From Acetobacter fabarum (lineage in GTDB: Bacteria; Pseudomonadota; Alphaproteobacteria; Acetobacterales; Acetobacteraceae), in NCBI RefSeq assembly GCF_011516925.1, contig NZ_WOTG01000001.1, positions 372,001 to 436,000 of the forward strand: 64,000 bases of DNA. Direction: 5' to 3'. The notes under the pieces are model-generated. The model was not told the DNA's origin. It did not search any database and saw only the letters and a program-made list of their open reading frames with translations. Position 1 is the stretch's first letter. Each line of letters opens with the position of its first letter. Both the position numbers and the translations under genes were made by a program. Of this stretch, positions 15,649 to 23,200 are shown piece after piece.

Positions 15649-16584
15649 TTAAGGTGCGTTCTCGGTTTCTGCAAAGGGTCTGAGCACAATATCACCCGCA
15701 CTGCGTGCCCATGCCCGAGCATCATCCGCTGGTGGCGTGGCATTGCCTTTGGTCAGGCTACCATGGACCAGCGTTTGCGCATCCATCCGGTTCAGGCTGC
15801 CAGATTGTGCGGCTGCACTCTGCGCGGCCCGTGCCCACAAGGCATGCGCCTTGGCCTGATCCCCCTGACTGGCAGCAATCCGCGCGGCAAGGGCAAGTGT
15901 CCGCGCCATGTCGTGATATGCGGCCTCACCCTGACGCAGGTTTGCTGCTTCCTCCGCCTGCTGTTCGGCCAATGCGGGGTTGGAGTGACGGAGCACGCGG
16001 GCCTGAATCTCGGCTCGGTCGGCCTGCTGTGCCACGGAGAGCGGCTGCTTAAGCCCGCTCAAATAAGCCCCGGCGGCCTGAAGAGCGCTTTGGTCGCCCT
16101 GTGCATCGGCGGCAAGGCCCAGCACAAGGGCAGCCCGTGCGGCAACACCCGTATCGGCGGAGCGCATGGCCTGCTGCGCCAGAGGAATAGCCTGCGCGTA
16201 ATGGCCAAGCCGGTAATGGCTTGCCGCTTCAACCAGATCGAGCGAGGACATATCCTGCGCACCGCGTAACTGCACTGCCTGACGTGTGGCCTGTGTTGTC
16301 TTCAACGCGTCATCCGGCGTGTTGGCGGCCAGTTGTGATACTGCGAGGTCGTACCCGGCCTCAGCCACGGCTGTTCCATCATCACGCACAATGGCAAGGT
16401 TGGCGGCTTTGCGGTACTGGGATACGGCCACCGTGTAACGCCCCAGTTCAAAGGAATCCCGGCCGGCCATCATGGCCTGATCCCACGCGGCATCATCCTG
16501 CGCGGTGGGTTTGCTCTGGCTGGCCCCGCACCCGGCCACCAGCAGCGGGGCTGCTAGCACCAGCATGTGTGCAAGGCGTCTCAT
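15649..16584 (-). CDS. TPR-containing lipoprotein of the MCE operon
   Basis: A 311-residue predicted lipoprotein: signal MRRLAHMLVLAAPLLVAGC with Cys19 at the lipobox, then alpha-helical repeats of TPR character, such as FELGRYTVAVSQYRKAANLA, HYRLGHYAQAIPLAQQAMRS and GDQAKAHALWARAAQ. It replaces the position of MlaB/MlaC-like partners in known Mla operons and could be the periplasmic or outer-membrane partner of the MCE protein, by analogy with PqiC or other MCE-associated lipoproteins, although its TPR make-up differs from PqiC. Its ATG overlaps the stop of the MCE gene by four bases, so it belongs to the operon. Confidence 0.8.
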   Translation of the reverse strand: MRRLAHMLVLAAPLLVAGCGASQSKPTAQDDAAWDQAMMAGRDSFELGRYTVAVSQYRKAANLAIVRDDGTAVAEAGYDLAVSQLAANTPDDALKTTQATRQAVQLRGAQDMSSLDLVEAASHYRLGHYAQAIPLAQQAMRSADTGVAARAALVLGLAADAQGDQSALQAAGAYLSGLKQPLSVAQQADRAEIQARVLRHSNPALAEQQAEEAANLRQGEAAYHDMARTLALAARIAASQGDQAKAHALWARAAQSAAAQSGSLNRMDAQTLVHGSLTKGNATPPADDARAWARSAGDIVLRPFAETENAP

Positions 16585-17531
16585 GGCCGCACCTGCTGGG
16601 GTGCCAGACGTTTATGGTGTGTTACCTTATGCCCGCCCAGCAGCCACATCCCGCGCAACTGGTCGGTCAACTGCTGCAAGCCGTAGAGTGTGGTCTGGGC
16701 CTGTGCCAGCATGGCAGGCAGGTCTGCCGTACTGGCTTCCACATTACTAGCAATGGCTGGCAGGTGCGGCGTTGCGTCCTTTACATCCTTGGTGGCGGAT
16801 TTGAGGTTGCCCATGGTGGCATCTGTTTTGCTCATGATCCCCGAAACCTGTTTTTCAATCGGCTTGAGCCGTTCGATCACAGCATCCAAAGAGGCAATAG
16901 TGGCTTCAGACTGGCGGATAAGCTGGTCATTGGTCATCAACTGCCCGATTGTGCCCTTGCCCGCGTGCATGTCGGTAATGGTGCCGTCCAGCTGGGCCAT
17001 CATATGTCTGGCACTGGCCAGCGCGGGCATGATTTCGGCCTGAATACTGTTCAGGGTCGCGGTAATCTGGTCTGCGGGGTTGGGCGCCGGTGTGGCCGAA
17101 ATAACGGCATAGCTCCAGTCCATCGGGTCCCCATGCCCGCGGCTGAGGTCCAGATAGGAAGCCCCCGTTACAATAAGCTGCTTACGGATAAGGGCTGTGC
17201 TGTCCCGCCGGACAAAAGGCTTGGCCTGTGGGTCAAGGTCAACCATGGCATACATGTTACCAGATGGATTGAGCTTGATGCTGCGGATGGTGCCCGCATG
17301 CGCCCCCATAAGCTGTACGTCCCCGCCTACGGTCAAACCACCCACGCCAGAAGCGGGCAGCACAACGCGCAGCCGTGCGGGTGGGGTCAGCCAGTCACGC
17401 AGCACACCTGCCTCGATAACCGCGCCCCCAAAAATGAGTATGCTCAGAAGCACAAGAAACCCGACCCATTCATCTGCATAACGCAGGGAAATGAGGGGTT
17501 TTACTTTCTGTCGTAAGCGGAGTTGGAACAT
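16581..17531 (-). CDS. MlaD-like MCE family protein
   Basis: A 316-residue MCE protein. It has one transmembrane helix (about residues 22-43) and then the MCE beta-barrel domain, recognisable from ARLRVVLPASGVGGLTVGGD and VQLMGAHAGTIRSIKLN, with the distal part DSTALIRKQLIVTGASYLDLSRG. A long helical C-terminal part (about 165-300) with heptad-like sequence resembles the coiled coils that form tunnels in larger MCE proteins. MCE proteins hexamerise to carry hydrophobic lipids between membranes. It starts in the TAATG overlap with the ABC-like gene and ends overlapping the lipoprotein gene. Confidence 0.92.
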   Translation of the reverse strand: MFQLRLRQKVKPLISLRYADEWVGFLVLLSILIFGGAVIEAGVLRDWLTPPARLRVVLPASGVGGLTVGGDVQLMGAHAGTIRSIKLNPSGNMYAMVDLDPQAKPFVRRDSTALIRKQLIVTGASYLDLSRGHGDPMDWSYAVISATPAPNPADQITATLNSIQAEIMPALASARHMMAQLDGTITDMHAGKGTIGQLMTNDQLIRQSEATIASLDAVIERLKPIEKQVSGIMSKTDATMGNLKSATKDVKDATPHLPAIASNVEASTADLPAMLAQAQTTLYGLQQLTDQLRGMWLLGGHKVTHHKRLAPQQVRP

Positions 17532-18232
17532 TATCCCATCCGTACTGCTACAAGACCATCATCTGCAAGCCGCCAGGTTGCCGTAATACCCTGCCGATAT
17601 TCCTGCCAGACTGCGTTATTCCTTACCAGCCAGATAACCCCGGCACCCCTGTCGCGCGCCTCGGTTATTGCAGCCAGAAAAGAATTGCTCAATTCTGCCG
17701 GACCGCTCTCAAGCGGGTCTTCCAGCAGTAACAAATGGGGCCTTCCCAAAAACGCCCGCACGCAGCTTGCGCGCAAAAGGTCATCCTCGGGTAAAAAACT
17801 GGGGTTCTGTGTTGGCAGACCGGGCAGGCCAAAACTTTCCGCCAGCCGGGCAGCATCATGCACCAGATCATCAATCGGGCGGGTTGTGTGGTGCAACTGC
17901 TGCAACACGATTGCCAGATGCACCGGCACAAATTCGGGCCAGCTTGCCCGGTGCGTCACACGCCCGATACGCCCGCGCAGGGCGTTGAGTTCCCGGTCGC
18001 CCAGATCGGCCCAGTCCAGCCCCATAAACCGCACAAACCCATCATCCAGCGGCACAAGCCCACAGCACAGGTCCGCAAACATGGTGGCGTGCCCTATGTC
18101 GCGCGCTTCCACCACCATGCAGTCTCCGGGCATCAGCTTCATGCTGAACGGAACCGGCGGCAGCCCGCTCTCATCAAACGATGGAACGGCCTTGTTCAGT
18201 TCAAGCAGGGGGCCGGAAGCGTACACATCCAT
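17531..18232 (-). CDS. MlaF-like ABC ATPase homologue with degenerate catalytic motifs
   Basis: A 233-residue protein that aligns by eye along an ABC ATPase but has lost the motifs needed for ATP turnover. The Walker A loop is EARDIGHAT (residues 42-50), with His at the lysine position and Ala at the Ser; the Q-loop residue is His94; the signature reads LPEDD (147-151) instead of LSGGQ; the Walker B region is LLLLEDP, with E and D in swapped order; and the H-loop is VRNN (203-206). Fold markers remain: PGDCMVVE, GLVPLDDGFVRFMG, ELNALRGRIGRV and CVRAFLGRPHLLLLE. It lies between the permease and MCE genes, one base from one and overlapping the other, exactly the MlaF position. The frame is intact and codon use normal, so this is a conserved-looking pseudoenzyme rather than a pseudogene. 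Confidence 0.82.
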   Translation of the reverse strand: MDVYASGPLLELNKAVPSFDESGLPPVPFSMKLMPGDCMVVEARDIGHATMFADLCCGLVPLDDGFVRFMGLDWADLGDRELNALRGRIGRVTHRASWPEFVPVHLAIVLQQLHHTTRPIDDLVHDAARLAESFGLPGLPTQNPSFLPEDDLLRASCVRAFLGRPHLLLLEDPLESGPAELSNSFLAAITEARDRGAGVIWLVRNNAVWQEYRQGITATWRLADDGLVAVRMG

Positions 18233-18233
18233 C

Positions 18234-19133
18234 TTACAGATCCAGACTGAACAGAACGCTCACCACCATCACAATCAGCATCCCGCGGGAAAAGCCGCGG
18301 GGCAGCAGGGTGCGTAGTGAATCCTCGTTTGTGGCGGTCAGCCCTGTTAGGCAGCCGCCCAGCCCCACCACAAACCCGACAGTAATGAACTTGAGCGGGA
18401 TAATAACGTAATCCGTACCGGACATGGCTGTTGCCACATCATCCAGAAAAGCCCAGACGGGGTTGTTGATCACTCCGGACATGCGGCTCATCACATACCC
18501 CGTCACAAGGGATGCGAACGAGAACAGGATACCCAGCGTAAACCCGGCCACGGTAAAAGCCAGCGTACGCGGCAGCACCAGCAGCAAAAAGGGGTCTATG
18601 CCCACAGCCTGCATGGAGCGGATTTCCCCCCCGATGCTCAGCAGCCCCAGTTCCGTGGTGGAGAGCATACCGTTACGCCCCAGCAGGAGCACACCCACCA
18701 GAATGGGCGCTATTTCGCGCACGACAATATTGATCAGGATTGAGCCGGTCATGGTGGCAAGCCCGGTCAGCCCCAGCCAGTAAATAACCTGCGACACAGC
18801 GGCAAGCCCGGTCAGCACCCCGGCAAACATGGTGGCAACAAGCCCACCACGGATAATGTTGTTCATGGTGCTGATAAATTCGTAACGGACTGTCCGCCGC
18901 CATGAATGCGCGCGAAAGCTCTCGAAGATCACTCCCCAGGATGCGCCCAGCATAATGAGCAGAAAACGCGCCTGCCTGCGCGTAAGCCGCCCGATCCATG
19001 CCAGCTTGCCAAGCCCCCACTGAACGGGTGCGAACAGCCTGCCCTGCCCTGTCTGCCCGGCAAGCACGGGGTCGCGCGTTGTATCGGTAGGTGGCGGGAG
19101 CGGCTGGGGAGCCTGCTGGTCGGTCTCACTCAT
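18234..19133 (-). CDS. MlaE-family ABC lipid transporter permease
   Basis: A 299-residue MlaE permease. After a Pro-rich 35-residue cytoplasmic head come an interface helix and five transmembrane segments. The family motif is clear: NIVVREIAPILVGVLLLGRNGMLSTTELGLLSIGGEIRSMQAVGIDPFLLLVLPRTLAFTV, matching the EREIAPVLTALLLAGR...EL..M...EQIDAL region of MlaE, with Glu conserved in TELG and EIRSM. MlaE dimers sit beneath an MCE hexamer and are driven by MlaF. The start overlaps the upstream receptor gene (ATGA), giving translational coupling. Confidence 0.93.
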   Translation of the reverse strand: MSETDQQAPQPLPPPTDTTRDPVLAGQTGQGRLFAPVQWGLGKLAWIGRLTRRQARFLLIMLGASWGVIFESFRAHSWRRTVRYEFISTMNNIIRGGLVATMFAGVLTGLAAVSQVIYWLGLTGLATMTGSILINIVVREIAPILVGVLLLGRNGMLSTTELGLLSIGGEIRSMQAVGIDPFLLLVLPRTLAFTVAGFTLGILFSFASLVTGYVMSRMSGVINNPVWAFLDDVATAMSGTDYVIIPLKFITVGFVVGLGGCLTGLTATNEDSLRTLLPRGFSRGMLIVMVVSVLFSLDL

Positions 19134-21448
19134 CGGCGGGCTGCCAGCGTATAGGCACGGCCAAGGCCCAGATGCGGCACAAAGAAGGAGCCACGGCTGC
19201 GGAACAGGTAACGGTCACGCAGGTTGGTATAAACGCGCTCCGTAACCTGAATGGTACCGGGGTCTATCGCACTTTCGGCCATCAGCTCGGCAAGGGAGAC
19301 TGTCTGCCCCCACAGGTTGAACACCGTTGGCAACTGCCCCACGGCGCCACCAAATGCGGGGCCAAAATCCATACCCATAGTAAACACGGGTTCCAGATCG
19401 GCCGCAGCCAGCACGCCCATAAATGTTTCACGCATTTTAAGGGCGGCATTGGCCAGACGCACCAGTGCTGTGGGGTCCGGCTCTGTTGTGCAGCCTGCCA
19501 TACAGATCATGCGGTGCCCGGCCACTTCCACCGCAAACAGGTGCTCTTCCTGTGCAACGCTCTGGACCTGTGTGGCCAACTGGTTGATCAGGGCGATCAG
19601 GGCTGCGGTTTCCTTGTTCCCTTCCACTACGGGGTCGGAAAAGCTGACAACGAGCACGGCAACAGAGGGGTAAATACTCGCACCTGTTACGTCCGCCATT
19701 TCATCTGCCCGCATCAGCAGATTATCGGACATAGGCGTGCCAGTGACCGCCACAGGAGCAGAGGTTTTGCTGTCTGCCACGGGTTTCTGCTGGGCTTCCA
19801 GCGCATCCTGCGCGGCAAAGCGTGTACCCGCAATGCTGGCCATGAGCTCTACAAAATAGAGCAGATGCGGCAGCATGACCGGGTCTTCCAGCGCAAGCAT
19901 ACCCAACGTGCCATGAGGGCCATGCACAGGGTACACAGCAAGTGCGCGCGTACTGACCTCACGCATGACCAGCCGCTCAAACCGTGTCGTACGTTCATCC
20001 GTTGCAGCATTACTGACGGAGAAGGAAGACCCTTCCTCTATGGCATCAAAGAACTTGCCCAGTTCCTCCCGCCCCATTTCAAACCCGCCGGAATGGGTGT
20101 TCTGGGTCCGGTCATAGGTATCATCACACACCATGGCGGCACCATCGTGCAGGAAACGCCACAGGCTGGCACGGCGTGCACCCGTAACCTGCGCGAGCTG
20201 TTCCGTAAGCACCAGCGCATCGGCCGCAGGGTCAAACAGGTGCGGCGCTACAGCCACCTGCTGCAAAGCACCACTTTCCTGCGCGACCTGAGACTGCTGG
20301 ACCGCAAGCCTGCGGTTGCCTGCTTCCGTCCGGCGCAACTGGCGGATGTAAAGTGCCCCCAGAAGGAGCGAAAACACCGTAACAATCCCCGCGAACTGAA
20401 GGCTTTGGCGGCTGCTCTGGTGCGCAAAGCTGCCAAAATCGTTTTCAGGGGCGGCAATCAGCAAAATCCAGCCCTGCGAGTAACGCGGCAAGGCGGAGGC
20501 CATGGTAATATAGGTCTTGCTATCCCACTCCACGTGCTTGGGGCCAAAGCCCCGCACCCGGTAATGGTCGTACCCCAAGGCAAAAACCGGGTAGATTTTG
20601 GGATCCAGCACCATTTTGTCCGGGTCCCAGCCTGCGGCTTCCGCGTGCTGGGTAAGGTTACGCCCTGCAATCACCCGTCCTTCACCATCCACAATCATGG
20701 CGCTGCCGGACTTGCCGATTTTGATTTTATCCAAAAACGCGCTCAGCTCATTGAGCGAGATATTGGTAGCAAACACCATTTCGTGCCCGTCATCACGCCG
20801 GAAGCGGAGCGAACTGGTCATGACAAACTGTTTATCGGTCGGGAACAGGTAAGGCTGAGTCCACTGGATGGTGTCTTTGCCAGCCGTGTTTTTGTACCAC
20901 GGGCGCACGCGCGGGTCGTAATCACCGGCGGGGGCATCATACTGCCGGACCTGCTGCCCCGCGGTATTGAAAAGAACATGATGCAGAACTTTTGTGCCAC
21001 CCGGCTGCGTAACAAGGCGGACATGGTCCAGCACGTCCTTGTCGGGGGAGCGGGTGATCAGCGTAAAATTACCCTGATCATCGGCCAGATAAAAAGACTG
21101 CAACTGCGGAATTTTTTGCAGCATAACGCTGCCGTAGGAATAAAAGACCTTGTCCGACACCAAAGGCGGGGCATGTTCGATCATGCCTGCGGCAATCAGG
21201 TTTCCGGCGGCGGAAGGCGCAATATAGTCCCCCACTTCCTGCCCGATATAGTGCTGGGTTGCCTCCATAAGCTCACGCGTGAGAACAGAGACACCCTCGC
21301 GTGTGGTGCGGTATGAACTGATGCCCACCCACGCAATGGCCCCAACGGTCATGATGATCAGCACAAAGGGGAGGACCATGTGCAGCAGCACCCGCCGAAC
21401 GGATGCATTGTGCTGAACTGTCGGGTCTATGATCTCTTCAGAAGACAC
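19130..21448 (-). CDS. dCache-GAF receptor with a degenerate class III cyclase domain
   Basis: A 772-residue transmembrane receptor. Order: first helix (about 20-44); periplasmic dCache sensor (about 60-330) with the diagnostic YDPRVRPWYKNTAG; second helix (about 352-370); a GAF-like domain (about 400-545); and a C-terminal class III nucleotidyl cyclase homology domain (about 593-770) containing GMDFGPAFGGAVG and NLWGQTVSLAELM. The catalytic residues are largely lost: Asp605 of the first metal site remains, but the second metal Asp is His645 (VAGHRM), the purine Asp is Gln715, the transition-state Asn is Ser718 and the Arg is Leu722. It most likely signals by conformation, not by making cAMP. 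GTG start. It is the first gene of the MCE operon, overlapping the permease gene by four bases. Confidence 0.85.
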   Translation of the reverse strand: MSSEEIIDPTVQHNASVRRVLLHMVLPFVLIIMTVGAIAWVGISSYRTTREGVSVLTRELMEATQHYIGQEVGDYIAPSAAGNLIAAGMIEHAPPLVSDKVFYSYGSVMLQKIPQLQSFYLADDQGNFTLITRSPDKDVLDHVRLVTQPGGTKVLHHVLFNTAGQQVRQYDAPAGDYDPRVRPWYKNTAGKDTIQWTQPYLFPTDKQFVMTSSLRFRRDDGHEMVFATNISLNELSAFLDKIKIGKSGSAMIVDGEGRVIAGRNLTQHAEAAGWDPDKMVLDPKIYPVFALGYDHYRVRGFGPKHVEWDSKTYITMASALPRYSQGWILLIAAPENDFGSFAHQSSRQSLQFAGIVTVFSLLLGALYIRQLRRTEAGNRRLAVQQSQVAQESGALQQVAVAPHLFDPAADALVLTEQLAQVTGARRASLWRFLHDGAAMVCDDTYDRTQNTHSGGFEMGREELGKFFDAIEEGSSFSVSNAATDERTTRFERLVMREVSTRALAVYPVHGPHGTLGMLALEDPVMLPHLLYFVELMASIAGTRFAAQDALEAQQKPVADSKTSAPVAVTGTPMSDNLLMRADEMADVTGASIYPSVAVLVVSFSDPVVEGNKETAALIALINQLATQVQSVAQEEHLFAVEVAGHRMICMAGCTTEPDPTALVRLANAALKMRETFMGVLAAADLEPVFTMGMDFGPAFGGAVGQLPTVFNLWGQTVSLAELMAESAIDPGTIQVTERVYTNLRDRYLFRSRGSFFVPHLGLGRAYTLAARR

Positions 21449-21619
21449 GCACCAAATTCCACTGCCTGTTGGTCATGAACATTCATGCCCCCACCACCAT
21501 AGCGCCCGGCAAGGCCGACCGCACAATGGCAAAGGTGGGCTCTCCATACAACAGAGATGTCTATTTGGTAACGTGCCTGTCGGCAGCAGAGTTGTCCACC
21601 CCTTTAAGGGGGTGGCAGC

Positions 21620-23110
21620 TCAGACCGCCAGTTCCACCTCAAACCGGGTTTGCACACCCAGCGCCTGACCAAGCCGGTCCAGCCCGCGCCGCACGCTTTC
21701 GCCCTTTACGGCAACACGGGTGGAGGTCAGGGTCAGCACCAGTTCCGCCCCATCCCATGCCAAAGATGTGCCCTCCAGCAGGCTCCCTGCCCCGCCGGAC
21801 AGCGAATAGGCCAGACGCAACGCCAGACCACAGGCCACGGCATCGCGCCGCTCCTCATCACTCAGCAGGGTAAAGGACGGCATAAGAGCGGGCGCGCTCA
21901 TATCCACCGAATAGCGCACGGCCAGCGCCAAAGACAGCCAGACACGCGCGCGGTGGTCAAACCCTGCCCCCTGCACACGCAAAATCCGCAGGTAGGTCTG
22001 CTCGGCCCGGTATTCCGGGTGGTCGTGGCTGCCAATATCGGACAGCCAGCAGGCTATGCGGCGCAGGTGCTGCTCTTCTGCCGTTTCGTTCGGTTTGATG
22101 CAGCCTGTCCATGTCCACAGGATTTCAGGCAGGGTGTTGCTGCGGCCAAAGCGTGCACACATGTCGCGTGCAACACTTTCCATCGGGTCCTGAGGCAGAT
22201 AGCTGGGGGCCACGTTCATCATGTACCAGCCCTCACGCAGGCCATCCACGCAGAACACGATCTTGCTGGGCTGGATTTTTTTCATCAGCCTGCGCAGGAC
22301 CACAGCGGCAAAGGGAATATCATCCAGCCGTTTGCGCGGCGCACCGGGCAGGCGCTCAAGGCTGCGGCGGGAGCTGTTCTGGAGCCAGCCGGTCATCTCA
22401 CGCGCTTCCTGCACGTCCAGCGTGTAGTAGTGCACAATATTCAGCGGGTACTGGGTGCGTGCAATCTGTAGCCGCGCGAGCGCACGGAACGCCCCCCCGA
22501 CCAGATAAAGCGGCTGCCCCCGAACTCTGGACAGCCATTCAACGCCATCAATGTCCTGATCGGTCAGTTGTTTGGCAACGTCCAGATCCCCCTCGCACCG
22601 ATCCGCCAGACGGATCATGCCCAAGGGCAGGGTTGTGGCATCATGCCGTCCGGTTTCGGTCAGGTGAATAAGTTCGAGCGACCCGCCCCCAACATCGGCT
22701 ACCAGCCCATCTGCTCCGGGAATACCGCACATTACGCCAATGGCGGAATGGTCAGCCTCCTCCTTGCCAGACAGAATACGCACCGGCACGCCGGGCATGC
22801 TCTGGCGCAGCATTTCCACAAAGGCGGGGCCATTTGTGGCGTCACGCACGGCAGCCGTGGCCAGCACCTCAAACGGGTCAGCCTGCATGGCACGCGCAAT
22901 GGCATGAAAACGGCTGAGCACCTCCATGGCCATGCCCACGCCCTCATCATTCAGGCGACCTGTGGTGGTAAGCCCACGACCAAGCCGCAGCACGGCCTTT
23001 TCGTTAAAAATGGGCAGCGGGTTGCGCGAAACCCCCTCGAACACAACCAGACGAACCGAGTTGGACCCAAGATCAACCACCGCTGAACGACGCTGCATGT
23101 CCGTCTCCAT
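21620..23110 (-). CDS. ppx: Ppx/GppA exopolyphosphatase
   Basis: A 496-residue exopolyphosphatase/pppGpp phosphohydrolase. The ASKHA phosphate loops are visible as AVVDLGSNSVRLVVFEG near the N terminus and VADVGGGSLELIHL near residue 145, and the catalytic GKEEADHSAIG lies between them. The C-terminal half is the HD-like domain usual in the long form (RRIACWLSDIGSHDHPEYRAEQ). It degrades polyphosphate made by the kinase encoded 90 bases upstream on the same strand, so synthesis and breakdown are likely cotranscribed. Start at 23110; 23098 is also possible. Confidence 0.93.
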   Translation of the reverse strand: METDMQRRSAVVDLGSNSVRLVVFEGVSRNPLPIFNEKAVLRLGRGLTTTGRLNDEGVGMAMEVLSRFHAIARAMQADPFEVLATAAVRDATNGPAFVEMLRQSMPGVPVRILSGKEEADHSAIGVMCGIPGADGLVADVGGGSLELIHLTETGRHDATTLPLGMIRLADRCEGDLDVAKQLTDQDIDGVEWLSRVRGQPLYLVGGAFRALARLQIARTQYPLNIVHYYTLDVQEAREMTGWLQNSSRRSLERLPGAPRKRLDDIPFAAVVLRRLMKKIQPSKIVFCVDGLREGWYMMNVAPSYLPQDPMESVARDMCARFGRSNTLPEILWTWTGCIKPNETAEEQHLRRIACWLSDIGSHDHPEYRAEQTYLRILRVQGAGFDHRARVWLSLALAVRYSVDMSAPALMPSFTLLSDEERRDAVACGLALRLAYSLSGGAGSLLEGTSLAWDGAELVLTLTSTRVAVKGESVRRGLDRLGQALGVQTRFEVELAV

Positions 23111-23200
23111 TACCAGCCATTCCCGGGCAGGCCATTATGCTGCCCGGCAGTATGAAAGTGCACAGACATACGCGACATATGGGAAAAAGAAACCCCGTTT

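Noticed and set aside
17531-18232. Considered calling the MlaF homologue a pseudogene
   Set aside because: The frame is uninterrupted, of normal length and coupled on both sides; the loss is restricted to catalytic motifs, which fits a pseudoenzyme better than decay.
19091-21316. 741-codon open frame on the plus strand
   Set aside because: It is the antisense shadow of the receptor gene. The minus-strand product has clear dCache and cyclase domains; this one is Gly/His/Arg-rich with no recognisable fold.
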